A stretch of 64,000 nt of DNA from positions 186,001-250,000 of the forward strand of contig JAPWKH010000008.1 of the NCBI GenBank assembly GCA_028283605.1, given 5' to 3'. How positions within the stretch are numbered: the stretch's first letter is position 1; every line of letters starts with the position of its first letter. Under the pieces are notes generated by a model that worked only from the letters and a program-made list of their open reading frames with translations, made no database searches and was not told the DNA's origin. This document shows positions 45,017-55,048 of the stretch, piece by piece. The position numbers and the translations under genes are program-made. The DNA comes from Arachidicoccus sp. (GTDB taxonomy: Bacteria; Bacteroidota; Bacteroidia; Chitinophagales; Chitinophagaceae).

Positions 45017-45886
45017 TTATATAAATATTCTGGTACCGGAAAATCCTTCTCTGAATTCTTTAGGTGTTTTTCCTTTCTTTTTTTTGAATATTCTGTTGAA
45101 GTTAGATATATTGTTAAAGCCGCATGAATAGGCTATTTCAGCAATACTGTGCGATGTTTCCATCAGCATTCGCGTAGCGCTGCTCAGCCTGATTTCGGTT
45201 AATGTATCAATAAAAGTTTTACCTGTTTTGTTTTTGAAAAATCGACTGAACCCAACTTCCGTCATATTTGCAATTTTTGCCGCTTCAGAAAGCCCGGCCT
45301 GCTTGTTGAAATTGTTATGAATATATTCAATTACTTTCCGGATGCGGCGGCTGTTATAGGATATTGAATTATTGTTGAATACACTTCCGGATAATACGGT
45401 AATATTTCTTGAAAGGGAAAGATCATGCAAAATCGATAAAAGTTCTAATACCGAATCAAAACCTGTTTTATTTACCAAAGATAAAATGCGCGGGCTGATT
45501 CTTTCTATTGTGTCTGAAGAAAAAAGAATGCCGTTGGCTGATGTTTCAAACATCCTTCTCATATAATCCAGTTGCTTTTTTTGTAAAAATTTATCCTGTA
45601 ATAAATCTCTGTGAAACTGAATGGTTACTTCATGTATTTTTTTGCTTTTGCATTTTTCGGTAAACCATCCGTGCGGTAAATTCGGCCCGACGAATACCAA
45701 TTCGGATTGGCCGATCAGGCTTATATGATCGCCAACTACTCGTTTGGCATTCTTGGCATTTAAAATAAGGTTAAGTTCAAATTCTTCGTGAGTATGCAAT
45801 GGAAAATCAAAATTGCTTTTATGTCTTACGGCCATGGTAAAACAATCGTTTTGGGTCAGCGGCGTAATTTCTCTGAAAATTTCCAT
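45017..45886 (-). CDS. AraC-family transcriptional regulator
   Basis: 289 residues. An N-terminal cupin-like sensor domain ('FDFPLHTHEEFELNLILNAKNAKRVVG', 'LVFVGPNLPHGWF') is followed by two C-terminal helix-turn-helix motifs ('GLSEAAKIANMTEVGFSRFFKNKTGKTF' and 'SIAEIAYSCGFNNISNFNRIFKKKKGKTPKEF'). It is divergent from the GH5 gene that opens the mannan locus, and convergent with the xylose symporter. Control of the mannan locus is the simplest inference; control of xylose genes is the alternative. Confidence 0.93.
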   Translation of the reverse strand: MEIFREITPLTQNDCFTMAVRHKSNFDFPLHTHEEFELNLILNAKNAKRVVGDHISLIGQSELVFVGPNLPHGWFTEKCKSKKIHEVTIQFHRDLLQDKFLQKKQLDYMRRMFETSANGILFSSDTIERISPRILSLVNKTGFDSVLELLSILHDLSLSRNITVLSGSVFNNNSISYNSRRIRKVIEYIHNNFNKQAGLSEAAKIANMTEVGFSRFFKNKTGKTFIDTLTEIRLSSATRMLMETSHSIAEIAYSCGFNNISNFNRIFKKKKGKTPKEFREGFSGTRIFI

Positions 45887-46078
45887 TGTTTTGTATAAAA
45901 TTTATATTCATAAAGATAAAAATAAAATAAGGATTATGTCAAGATAATATTATTAAATAATTACGATGAAATGTATATGTAGAAAGACATAAGAAATTTT
46001 TTTTTAATAAAATGATTATCAACAGTGAAAAAAATACTAATGTATTATTAAATTTTTTATTATTAATTTTAAACAATT

Positions 46079-47023
46079 ATGAAGAAAGCGTTATTCTCAA
46101 TTTTCCTTCTTATTTCAGGAATGCCCTATGCACAAAGGCCTGTTGATATACATGGTTTTCTCAATGTAAAAGGAACAGGCTTATTTGATCAATACGGAAA
46201 AAAAATTGCTTTGCATGGTGTCAGCTACGGATGGCACAATTTCTGGCCGAGATTTTATAACCAATCTTCAGTCGCATGGTTGGCCGGAGATTGGCATGTG
46301 TCTGTAGTAAGGGCGGCAATAGGCGCCGAACCGCGGGACGGATATATAAATGCACCAAAGAAATCATTAAAAGCAGCAGAAGCAATTATTAATGGCGCAA
46401 TTAAAAGCGGAATATATGTAATTGTTGATTGGCATTCTCATAATATAAACATAGACTCGGCCACGCAATTCTTTACATTCATTGCAAAAAAATATCATCA
46501 TTATCCAAATATCATATACGAAATTTTTAACGAACCTGATTACGAATCCTGGGAAGAAGTAAAGCAATATGCCGAAAAAATAGTAACTGTCATCCGAAAG
46601 TATGATCCTAAAAATCTTATCTTAGTCGGTTGCCCTCATTGGGATCAGGATATTATGCAGCCTGCCGATGATCCTTTGAAAAATGTTACTAATGTTATGT
46701 ACACTGTGCATTTTTATGCTGCTACACATAAAGAATATCTGAGAAAACGTTGTGACAGCGCTTTGGCAAAAGGCCTTCCGATATTTATTTCCGAATCCGC
46801 CGGAATGGAGGCCTCCGGTGACGGAAATTTAGACTATCCTGAATGGCTAACTTGGATTCGTTGGGCAGATAATCGAAACATTTCTTGGGTTGTCTGGTCT
46901 GTATCCGATAAAGATGAAACTTGCTCTATGCTAAAAAAATCTGCCGGTTCAAACGGCGGCTGGAATGATAATGAGTTGAAAGAATCGGGCGTCTATACGA
47001 AAAGATTACTAAAAAAGTATTAG
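46079..47023 (+). CDS. GH5 endo-beta-glycanase (cellulase A-type)
   Basis: 314 residues with signal peptide 'MKKALFSIFLLISGMPYAQ'. GH5 barrel with 'GKKIALHGVSYGWHNFW', 'GIYVIVDWHSH', acid/base Glu in 'IIYEIFNEPDYESW', 'TVHFYAATH' and nucleophile Glu in 'LPIFISESAGMEASG'. The pattern fits subfamily 2-like endoglucanases, so the substrate may be the glucosyl parts of glucomannan or cellulose. It is the first gene after the regulator, 208 bp before SusC. It has no lipoprotein Cys, so it may be periplasmic or secreted. Confidence 0.9.
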   Translation: MKKALFSIFLLISGMPYAQRPVDIHGFLNVKGTGLFDQYGKKIALHGVSYGWHNFWPRFYNQSSVAWLAGDWHVSVVRAAIGAEPRDGYINAPKKSLKAAEAIINGAIKSGIYVIVDWHSHNINIDSATQFFTFIAKKYHHYPNIIYEIFNEPDYESWEEVKQYAEKIVTVIRKYDPKNLILVGCPHWDQDIMQPADDPLKNVTNVMYTVHFYAATHKEYLRKRCDSALAKGLPIFISESAGMEASGDGNLDYPEWLTWIRWADNRNISWVVWSVSDKDETCSMLKKSAGSNGGWNDNELKESGVYTKRLLKKY

Positions 47024-47207
47024 TATATATTATAAACTTAATTAGTAATTTAATTTTTCTTCTAATGCGCTGTTATATTGACTATCACAATATCTTTTAA
47101 ATAGTTTTTTCATTCATTTATTTTTTAGCAATTACATTTTTATACTTCAAGATAAAAAATAACAATTAATAGCTAATAAAGTATTATAAACTCTTTTAAC
47201 AAAAATC

Positions 47208-47215
47208 TACTTTTG
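47208..47215 (+). promoter_or_regulatory. -7 promoter box upstream of the mannan-locus susC
   Basis: TACTTTTG matches TAnnTTTG exactly, 16 bases before the susC ATG. No TTG is found at -33, which would fit an activator-dependent promoter. Confidence 0.45.
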
Positions 47216-47231
47216 TGAAAACTTACAAACG

Positions 47232-50200
47232 ATGATTAATAAGATTGTTGGCAAATTTTTTATCCTTATTTTTTTCTTATTGTCTGTGTCTCTTGCTTTT
47301 GCCCAAACGATTACTGTTTCCGGAAGTGTAAAAGACGAAAACGGACAGCCATTGAGTTTAGTGTCGGTAACGCAGGTCGGAGGAACCAAACACGCACTTA
47401 CTGATGAAAAAGGCAACTTTACGATTACGGTTTCGGATAATGCAAAATTTTTACAATTTTCTTATACAGGTAAAAAAGATGTTGTAAAACCAATTGTTGC
47501 AGGGCAAGCTTTGAATGTACAACTGGAATCTTCCGACTCCAAATTGGGCGATGTAGTAGTAATTGGTTATGGAACGGAAAAAAAAGCAAATATTACGAGT
47601 GCAATATCATCGCTTAAAGCAGATGATATTAAAAATATTCCGGCTGCAGGCGTAGATCAGATGATGCAAGGTAAAATTCCCGGAGTTACTGTAACAACCA
47701 ATTCAGGACAACCCGGCGGCGGAGTTTCGGTACGCGTTAGAGGTATTACTACTGTCAGCAATGTGGCCGGCGTTAGTAATGAACCTTTGTATGTGATAGA
47801 CGGGGTTCCAATATATTCAAGTACAGCTAGTACGAGTCAGGATCAGTTGGGAGGAGTTGCAGGTCAAACGACGCAAAGTGTTTTAGCTACTTTAAACCCT
47901 TCGGATATCGAATCCATTGATGTTTTAAAAGATGCTTCTGCACAAGCTATATATGGATCTGCGGGTGCAAATGGAGTCGTGTTAATCACAACAAAGAAGG
48001 GTAAAACGGGAGAAGGAAAAATTTCTTACGATGGATATGTAGGTTGGTCAGATGTACAAAAAAAATTGCCATTGATGGATTTGAGGCAATATGCTCAATA
48101 TTATAACTCGCTTGTAGGAGAAGTTGGCTCCATAGTTGGTTTGGACACTATACCTGAGTTTGCAAATCCTTCTCTTCTTGGTAAAGGAACAGATTGGCAG
48201 GATGCTATATTTCAGACAGGTGTAATGCAAAATCATCAATTGTCATTCTCCGGAGGTACTGGCAAAACAACGTATTACTTTTCCGGTGGTTATTTTGACC
48301 AAACGGGAACAGTAATTGGCTCAGAATTTAAAAGGTGGTCTATTCGTGCAAGCGTTGACCAGCAAGTCAAGAAATGGTTGAAAGCTGGCGTGAGTGCTAA
48401 TCTTAGCCGAACGAATCAACAAGTAACTTTAACGGACGGGCAACAATCCGTGATTAGTTTGGCGTTATATAATAGCCCCGCAACTCCTGTGAAAGGTCTG
48501 GATGGATCTTATCTCAGCACATCTTCAATTGCCGGAGTGCCTTTTGGTCAGAGTCAAAATCCTGTAGCGCTTGCCCTATTAAGAGATGTGCATGATATTC
48601 AGTCAAAAGCTTATGGTAATATATATGCGGAAATTGAATTTATTCCGGGGCTTACTTTACGCAATCAATTCAATTACGATGCACAATCTTTACAAAATAC
48701 CGGTTTCGAGCCAAGTATAACCAATCCGGTAACTAATCTCCTTGTGATTGGACCCAATAGACTGAGAGTTGAAACTGATAACAGTTATTATTTTGGACTG
48801 CAAACTTATCTTACTTACAATCACACATTTTTAGGCAAACATTATTTAAATGTAGTGGTTGGGCATGAAGCATCCAGATCGGATTATGATTCTAAATATA
48901 TTTCCGCAACCGGTACGGTTTTGAATCAGGAAACATTTAATGGCGCTACAATAGATGATGCACAAACCGGTGGTAATTCATATCCGGATAGAAGTGAAGG
49001 CTATTTCGCGAGATTGAATTATACGTATGATAACAGATATTCTATTAGTCTCTCGGATAGAAGAGATGGAAGTGCAAAATTCGGCCCTAATCACAGAATC
49101 GGTTATTTCCCTGCAGCATCAGCTGCCTGGACTGTATCCAACGAAAAATTTGCTAAAAACTGGAGCTGGGTGTCTAATCTTAAACTTAGAATAGGAGTAG
49201 GAGACGTGGGTTATTCAGCCGGAAATTTTGCATATCAGACCAATATTAGACTACTTTCTTCCGGTTTAAATGGCTTATTGGGTGAGAGTGGTATAGGTGT
49301 TGTTGGAAATTTGGGTAACCCGGATCTTCATTGGGAAGCTGTAAGAACCTATAATGCAGGCATCGATGCAACCCTCTTTAAAAATCATATAGATTTTACA
49401 ATAGATGTCTATAAAAAAATTACAAAAGATTTGATTTTGGCTACAAGCTTACCAAGTTTTGCAGGATTGGATGTTGATCCTACAGGAAGCAGTGGACCTT
49501 TGGAAGGTTCTTATCAGAACATAGACGCTCCTACAGTAAATGCAGGTCAAATGACGAATACGGGAGTTGATATAGGAATTACTACACACAATATTACAGA
49601 AAAGAATTTTACATGGACAACAAATTTCGTATTTAGTGCTTATAAAAACAGATTGAACAGTACAGCGGGTAACGAGTCATTATTTGGCCGCAGTCAGCAA
49701 TTTACTTCGACTATTCTTACGGTAAGTACACCGGGCTCTGGTAAGTCTGTTGGTGAATTTTATGGCTATGTTACAGATGGATTATATCGCTCAATGGATG
49801 AATTGAACAATGGGCCTGTACCACCATTAGCAATTGGTCAGCAAGGTACCTGGCTCGGAGATATAAGATATAAAGATTTAGACGGAAATGATACTATTAA
49901 TTCAAAAGACCAGACATATATTGGCGACCCTAATCCTAAATTTACTTATAGCATTACAAATACATTTAATTACAAAGGATTTGATTTGTCAATTTTTTTG
50001 AATGGTGTGTATGGGGATAAAATTTTCAATATGACAAGAACGGAAACTGAGCAGAATTACTCGGCTTATCTAAATCAATCAACTGCAGTATTAAATCGCT
50101 ATTCCGCAACAAATCCGAATTCATCGTTTCCACGTTATAATCAGTGGAACAGTAATAATCTCGCAATTTCTGATCGATTTGTAGAGAGTGGTTCTTATCT

Positions 50201-50438
50201 AAGGATTCAGAATATTTCCTTAGGATATAATATACCTAAGAAAGTTTTAGATAAACTCAAAGTTATTTCATCTTTCAGGGTATATGTCTCAGGTCAAAAT
50301 ATTCATACGTTTACGAAGTATTCAGGATTAGACCCTGAGTTGGGTTCATTTAACGGGAATGCGCTTTTGACCAATGTTGATTACGGTCACTATCCAAATC
50401 CAAGAACATATACAATAGGGGCTAACATTGTATTTTAA
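47232..50438 (+). CDS. SusC/RagA-family TonB-linked outer membrane transporter (mannan locus)
   Basis: 1068 residues. Signal peptide '..LLSVSLAFAQ', then a carboxypeptidase-D-like regulatory domain ('TVSGSVKDENGQPLSLVSVTQVGG'), the plug with 'DVVVIGYGTEKKANITSAISSL', 'MQGKIPGVTVTTNSGQPGGGVSVRVRGI' and 'PLYVIDGVPIYSS', and a 22-strand barrel ending 'GHYPNPRTYTIGANIVF'. It would import mannan oligosaccharides across the outer membrane using TonB energy. It is followed after 81 bp by its SusD partner. Confidence 0.98.
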   Translation: MINKIVGKFFILIFFLLSVSLAFAQTITVSGSVKDENGQPLSLVSVTQVGGTKHALTDEKGNFTITVSDNAKFLQFSYTGKKDVVKPIVAGQALNVQLESSDSKLGDVVVIGYGTEKKANITSAISSLKADDIKNIPAAGVDQMMQGKIPGVTVTTNSGQPGGGVSVRVRGITTVSNVAGVSNEPLYVIDGVPIYSSTASTSQDQLGGVAGQTTQSVLATLNPSDIESIDVLKDASAQAIYGSAGANGVVLITTKKGKTGEGKISYDGYVGWSDVQKKLPLMDLRQYAQYYNSLVGEVGSIVGLDTIPEFANPSLLGKGTDWQDAIFQTGVMQNHQLSFSGGTGKTTYYFSGGYFDQTGTVIGSEFKRWSIRASVDQQVKKWLKAGVSANLSRTNQQVTLTDGQQSVISLALYNSPATPVKGLDGSYLSTSSIAGVPFGQSQNPVALALLRDVHDIQSKAYGNIYAEIEFIPGLTLRNQFNYDAQSLQNTGFEPSITNPVTNLLVIGPNRLRVETDNSYYFGLQTYLTYNHTFLGKHYLNVVVGHEASRSDYDSKYISATGTVLNQETFNGATIDDAQTGGNSYPDRSEGYFARLNYTYDNRYSISLSDRRDGSAKFGPNHRIGYFPAASAAWTVSNEKFAKNWSWVSNLKLRIGVGDVGYSAGNFAYQTNIRLLSSGLNGLLGESGIGVVGNLGNPDLHWEAVRTYNAGIDATLFKNHIDFTIDVYKKITKDLILATSLPSFAGLDVDPTGSSGPLEGSYQNIDAPTVNAGQMTNTGVDIGITTHNITEKNFTWTTNFVFSAYKNRLNSTAGNESLFGRSQQFTSTILTVSTPGSGKSVGEFYGYVTDGLYRSMDELNNGPVPPLAIGQQGTWLGDIRYKDLDGNDTINSKDQTYIGDPNPKFTYSITNTFNYKGFDLSIFLNGVYGDKIFNMTRTETEQNYSAYLNQSTAVLNRYSATNPNSSFPRYNQWNSNNLAISDRFVESGSYLRIQNISLGYNIPKKVLDKLKVISSFRVYVSGQNIHTFTKYSGLDPELGSFNGNALLTNVDYGHYPNPRTYTIGANIVF

Positions 50439-50519
50439 AAGAAACAGTTATGATTAGAATTTTTTTTAATACAAAAACTCAATTGTTGTAAACGGCAAAA
50501 AACAATAAAATCTTTTCAG

Positions 50520-52112
50520 ATGAAAAATAAAATAGTATATACTTTCCTGCTATTGGTTGTTTTGGTTTCATGCAAAAAATCTTTTTTGGATTTAACCAAT
50601 CCAAATGGACCTACTTTAGATAATTATTATGCAACTGCAGATCAAGTGCAAGGCGCTACAGCCTTTTTATACAATCAGCCTTGGTCAAGCTATATTGATA
50701 AAGCTTTTAATTGCATCGGCGATATATTAAGTGGTAATATGCTTAGCAGTGCAGGAGATGCAAACTACGGAAACAATAGTTATGTGTATTTTACCGTACA
50801 AGCTACCGACGGGAATAACTTGTTAGCTTGGCAAGCTAATTATAAAGTGGCGGGTAATGCAACGGTACTGATGACTACTTTTCAACAAAAACTTGCAGCT
50901 GCGACAGCAGAACAGCAAGGTTTTTTGAACGAGGGAATTGCTGAGGCACAGTTTATAAGAGGTGCTGCATATTTCAATATTGCTCGGGTATGGGGAGATG
51001 TTCCTATAATTGCTGATCCTATTGCTTTGGCATCTGCGACCAATTACAATATACCGCGCTATCAACAAAAAGATGTATTACAATTTGCGTTAAACGATTT
51101 CAAAGCGGCGTTTGAAAACTTGCCCGCTGACCCCATTGTTACGGGACGAGCTTCCAAATATTCGGCTGAAGGTATGATGGCAAAACTTTATTTATACAGA
51201 GGAGATTATGATAGTGCAGCTGCAGCCGCAAAAGATGTAATTGAATCCGGGAAATATGCCCTTTTTTCTGATTATTTGGGTATGTTTACCAATCCCAACA
51301 ACAATAACAACAGTGAATCTTTATTTGCCTTGCAATGGATTGCTCAAGGAGGTTATGGTTATGCAAATGCAGAGCAAGCATACTGTGCACCGGCTTCTTT
51401 ATTGAAACCCGATTTTAATACAGGATATTCTTCTGTAATTCCATCATTGGATTTGATAAACGCCTATGATTTCGGAGATAAAAGAAAAGGTTGGTCTATT
51501 ATGCAGGAAGGATACACAAATCCCAATTGGAAAAATGTAAACTTCCCTAATGGATTTGTATATGATACCATGCCCGGCGGACAACAAGATGACGCTACTC
51601 ATATAACTACCGGTACTCGTTCAAATGTGCTTAAATATGTTATTGGCCCGGCTGACAATAATGGTGCAAATCCTTTTCCTACCAATTCACAAGGGGGCAA
51701 TAGTATGTGTACTTATATGTTAAGATATGCAGATGTATTATTAATATACGCAGAAGCTGTATTGGGCACTAATGCCTCAACAGCTGATGGAGATGCGTTA
51801 GCAGCTTTCAATCAAGTGCATCAACGTGCAGGCCTTACTGCTGTTACAAGTCTTACGAAAGATTTGATTTTACATGAACGCAGAGTTGAGTTTGCATTTG
51901 AAGGTGATTATTGGTTTGACATTCAACGGCAAGGTTTTGCAAAAGCGAAGCAAATAATGGAAGCACAGGAGAGAGGTACTTTGAATGGAGATGGAACTGT
52001 TAATCATACTGGTGTTACTGTGAGTTCAGCATCTCAATTGTTTTTACCTATTCCTTCAAGCGAAATCACAGCAGATCCGGAATTGGCAAAACCTGCAGTA
52101 CCATATTATTAA
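50520..52112 (+). CDS. SusD/RagB-family surface glycan-binding lipoprotein (mannan locus)
   Basis: 530 residues with lipoprotein signal 'MKNKIVYTFLLLVVLVSC'. SusD features: 'SFLDLTNPNGPTLDNYYATADQVQGA', 'EAQFIRGAAYFNIARVWGDVPII', 'AEGMMAKLYLYRGDYDSAAAAAKDVIESGKYALF', 'LRYADVLLIYAEAV', and C-terminal 'LILHERRVEFAFEGDYWFDIQRQG'. It caps the SusC transporter and captures oligosaccharide. It is followed after 49 bp by the TIG-domain protein. Confidence 0.97.
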   Translation: MKNKIVYTFLLLVVLVSCKKSFLDLTNPNGPTLDNYYATADQVQGATAFLYNQPWSSYIDKAFNCIGDILSGNMLSSAGDANYGNNSYVYFTVQATDGNNLLAWQANYKVAGNATVLMTTFQQKLAAATAEQQGFLNEGIAEAQFIRGAAYFNIARVWGDVPIIADPIALASATNYNIPRYQQKDVLQFALNDFKAAFENLPADPIVTGRASKYSAEGMMAKLYLYRGDYDSAAAAAKDVIESGKYALFSDYLGMFTNPNNNNNSESLFALQWIAQGGYGYANAEQAYCAPASLLKPDFNTGYSSVIPSLDLINAYDFGDKRKGWSIMQEGYTNPNWKNVNFPNGFVYDTMPGGQQDDATHITTGTRSNVLKYVIGPADNNGANPFPTNSQGGNSMCTYMLRYADVLLIYAEAVLGTNASTADGDALAAFNQVHQRAGLTAVTSLTKDLILHERRVEFAFEGDYWFDIQRQGFAKAKQIMEAQERGTLNGDGTVNHTGVTVSSASQLFLPIPSSEITADPELAKPAVPYY

Positions 52113-52161
52113 TAGCAGATAAAATTCATCAAGGACTTTTTTGATAGAAAAAAATAAAATT

Positions 52162-53235
52162 ATGAATCCAAAATATTTTATAAAGACAACATTATTCTTA
52201 CTGTTAAGTTCGGCACTAATTATCGCATGTAAGAAAGATGATAGTGCAAATTCAGTACCTTCTGCAGCCTCTCTTAAAATTTCTCCCGATTCAGGTGCCG
52301 GAGGTAATCTTGTTACAATTACCGGATCTGATCTTGCCGGTGTGCAACAAATCATATTAGATAATGACAGTGTCCCTGTATCTTTTAATCCTGTTTTCAA
52401 TACAAATAATGCATTGCTATTCAGGGTGCCGGATACTGCAAATGGCGGGGATCAAAATATTATTCTTGTAAAAAAGAATGGAGCTTCTGTGAAAATACCT
52501 TTTAAAGTAATTGCTTTGGTAACAATATCGGGTGTTTCAAATTATGATTTCGTACCAGGCGATGAAATTACACTTACAGGAAATAATCTGGGAGATGTAA
52601 GTAATGTCGTTTTAGCAGGCACTAACGATGCTGCAACCGTTGTGTCTGCAAGTAAAAAGCAATTGGTAATTAAAATGCCTGCCACCAGCGCTAACAGAGC
52701 AAAACTTACCATTACTAACTCCTCAGGAACAATAACTACTACACAAGAATTAGTAAATATCAACAATACTTATCAGCTCTTCACGGACGATTATGAAAAT
52801 GGAGTACAAAACGGATCATGGGGCCCGGCAACTACTTCTACCGATGCAGCTAATGTAAAAACCGGTACAGCGTCTTTTGCTGCAACTTATCAGAAAGGGA
52901 ATTGGAGCGCAGATGGCTTTGCCAATTGGGGCACGGGAATTCCGGATTTAACGAAACAAGGTTATACCTACCTAACTTTTTGGGTTAAAGGAGGTTTGGA
53001 AGATTATACGCTTTATCTTACCGCTTCTACCAAAGCAGGCGGTTCGTATGGCAATTCAGATCAATCTACTCCCATTAATGTGAAAGCAGGGATATGGAAT
53101 TATTTTAAATTATCTCTGTCGGATATTAAATTATGGTCAACAGGTTCGTCTTGCGCTCAAATAGGCTGGTGGATACAGGGGCCAAATGATCAAGATGAAA
53201 CGTTTTACTTCGATGATGTAATGTTTGTAAAATAA
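52162..53235 (+). CDS. IPT/TIG-domain surface glycan-binding lipoprotein
   Basis: 357 residues from the ATG at 52162; the ORF track uses a TTG seven codons upstream. Lipoprotein signal '..LLLSSALIIAC'. Two IPT/TIG immunoglobulin-like repeats follow ('SPDSGAGGNLVTITGSDLAGVQQIILD' and 'VPGDEITLTGNNLGDVSNVVLAG'), then a ~150-residue C-terminal jelly-roll ('FTDDYENGVQNGSWGP...', 'WWIQGPNDQDETFYFDDVMFVK') rich in exposed aromatics, like a carbohydrate-binding module. It holds the SusE-like position and likely binds mannan at the cell surface. Confidence 0.88.
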   Translation: MNPKYFIKTTLFLLLSSALIIACKKDDSANSVPSAASLKISPDSGAGGNLVTITGSDLAGVQQIILDNDSVPVSFNPVFNTNNALLFRVPDTANGGDQNIILVKKNGASVKIPFKVIALVTISGVSNYDFVPGDEITLTGNNLGDVSNVVLAGTNDAATVVSASKKQLVIKMPATSANRAKLTITNSSGTITTTQELVNINNTYQLFTDDYENGVQNGSWGPATTSTDAANVKTGTASFAATYQKGNWSADGFANWGTGIPDLTKQGYTYLTFWVKGGLEDYTLYLTASTKAGGSYGNSDQSTPINVKAGIWNYFKLSLSDIKLWSTGSSCAQIGWWIQGPNDQDETFYFDDVMFVK

Positions 53236-53269
53236 TTGTTTCCCGTCTTCGTTGCTTCCTATTTTGCTT

Positions 53270-53308
53270 TCACTTTGCAAGGCCGCATATATTGGCTTTG
53301 CAAAGTGA
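53270..53308 (+). terminator. Hairpin between the binding-protein and GH26 genes
   Basis: TCACTTTGCAAGGCC-gcatatatt-GGCTTTGCAAAGTGA: 15-bp stem with one G-T pair and a 9-base loop, followed by TTTAATAAAT. It lies in the 106-bp gap inside the mannan locus, where it could attenuate enzyme genes relative to SusCD or protect the 3' end of a processed susCD transcript. Confidence 0.7.
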
Positions 53309-53341
53309 TTTAATAAATACTCATTAGAAAATATCCGGAAG

Positions 53342-55033
53342 ATGAAATTGCATAGACTTGGTTTTTCTATCATACTTATTTTATTTTCTACAAATATTTA
53401 TCCTCAAAAAAATCTTGTTGCAAATGGTGGTTTTGAGGAAGATCTTATAAGTTGGAATGCCAATGATGCAATAAAAACCACACCATGGGTTTTTAAAAAT
53501 GGAAAGAATAGTGCAGCAATCATTTGTTTCCAGAATACAGATTGGGTTGGCATGGATCAAACGGTTGATTTATCTAAAAAATCACAGGCATTAGATGTAA
53601 GCGCGTGGATAAAAGGGCAAACTATCGTGCAAGGGAAAGATTCCTGGAATACCGGTGTTTTCATAGTTGAATTTTATAAGCATGGAAAAAAATTAGGCGA
53701 AGGTGTAAATATTGCCACTGTCGTTGGAAATATGGAATGGACTTTGGCCGATAAAAAAATGAAAATACCCGATGGCGCCGATGCTATCAAACTGATGATT
53801 GCCATGAGCAATTGTACAGGAACTTTTTTTATTGATGATGTATCCGCTAAAGTAATTACATTGGATGAAGCAGGGATAGAATTAAAAAATCCTGACATTC
53901 CCTTAGTTCCGGATGCTGCTCCTTCTGCTTTGGAAGCGCAAACAAAAAATATAATCGTAGATAAAAATGCCACCAATGCAACTGCAGCGTTGTTTTATAA
54001 TCTTAAAAAAATAGCTCAAACAAATATATTATTCGGTCATCAGGACGATACAAAACGAGGTGTAATTGATTCCTCCGAACAATGGTCTAATGAGCAACAA
54101 TTTACAGGCATTTCTCGCAAATTGTCGGATGTAAAAAAAATTACTGGAGCATATCCTGCAGTTTATGGTTTTGATTTTTCTCGCATTACCGATTATGAAC
54201 CGGGCAATGCTTGGTTTGCTTATGAAAAAGATATTGCCCGCGAACTTACAATTGATGCCTATAACAGAGGCGGTATAATTACCTATTGCTGGCATTACCA
54301 AAATCCGGTTTCAAAAAAAGGCTTTTATTGGAACGATTCCCCTGTTGAAGCTGTAAGCCAGATTTTACCCGGTGGAAAATATAATGATGTTTTTAATAAA
54401 GCGCTGGAAGATATAGCAGCGTATGATAAAACACTGATCGGCAAAGACGGAAAGCTTATTCCTGTAATTTTTAGACCCTTTCATGAGTTTGACGGCGATT
54501 GGTTTTGGTGGGGAAAAGCACATTGCACTGTTGAACAATACAAAACTTTGTATCAATATGTAGTTACTTATTTAAGAGATAAACTCGGCGTTCATAATTT
54601 TTTATATGCATGGTCGCCGGATAAGAATTTTAATTCAGAAGCCGAATATTTGGAACGTTATCCCGGTGATGCTTTTGTAGATTTAGCAGGCATTGATGAA
54701 TATGGCGATATGGAGCCAGGCAAAGACCCGGCTATTGCAGCAGCAAAATTTAAAATTGTTTCAGACTTTGCGAAAAAGAAAAATAAACTCGCAGCCCTTA
54801 CAGAAACGGGACAGCAAAACCTTCCTGAGAGCGATTGGTTTATGCAGAAGTTATTAAAGGCATTACAAATACAGCCATTAGAATTTGCTTATGTGTTGCT
54901 TTGGGCAAATGACCGCCAAGCGTATTGGACGCCTTACAAAGGTCATCCTGCTGAAGCAGACTTTATTAAATTTAAAAATGATCCGTATTTGATCTTTGGA
55001 GATAAATTGCCTAATGTATATTCTACACCATAA
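53342..55033 (+). CDS. GH26 beta-mannanase with N-terminal carbohydrate-binding module
   Basis: 563 residues. Signal peptide '..LILFSTNIYPQ', then a CBM4/9-like jelly-roll (about residues 20-175, 'NLVANGGFEEDLISWNAND' to 'CTGTFFIDDVSAKVI'), then a GH26 barrel. Barrel motifs: 'NILFGHQDDTKRG', 'VYGFDFSRI', acid/base Glu in 'FRPFHEFDGDWFWWG', and nucleophile Glu in 'LAALTETGQQNLPESDWF'. GH26 enzymes cut the beta-1,4-mannan backbone or release mannobiose. It is 15 bp before a second GH26 gene. Confidence 0.95.
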   Translation: MKLHRLGFSIILILFSTNIYPQKNLVANGGFEEDLISWNANDAIKTTPWVFKNGKNSAAIICFQNTDWVGMDQTVDLSKKSQALDVSAWIKGQTIVQGKDSWNTGVFIVEFYKHGKKLGEGVNIATVVGNMEWTLADKKMKIPDGADAIKLMIAMSNCTGTFFIDDVSAKVITLDEAGIELKNPDIPLVPDAAPSALEAQTKNIIVDKNATNATAALFYNLKKIAQTNILFGHQDDTKRGVIDSSEQWSNEQQFTGISRKLSDVKKITGAYPAVYGFDFSRITDYEPGNAWFAYEKDIARELTIDAYNRGGIITYCWHYQNPVSKKGFYWNDSPVEAVSQILPGGKYNDVFNKALEDIAAYDKTLIGKDGKLIPVIFRPFHEFDGDWFWWGKAHCTVEQYKTLYQYVVTYLRDKLGVHNFLYAWSPDKNFNSEAEYLERYPGDAFVDLAGIDEYGDMEPGKDPAIAAAKFKIVSDFAKKKNKLAALTETGQQNLPESDWFMQKLLKALQIQPLEFAYVLLWANDRQAYWTPYKGHPAEADFIKFKNDPYLIFGDKLPNVYSTP

Positions 55034-55048
55034 ATATTAAAAAGAATA

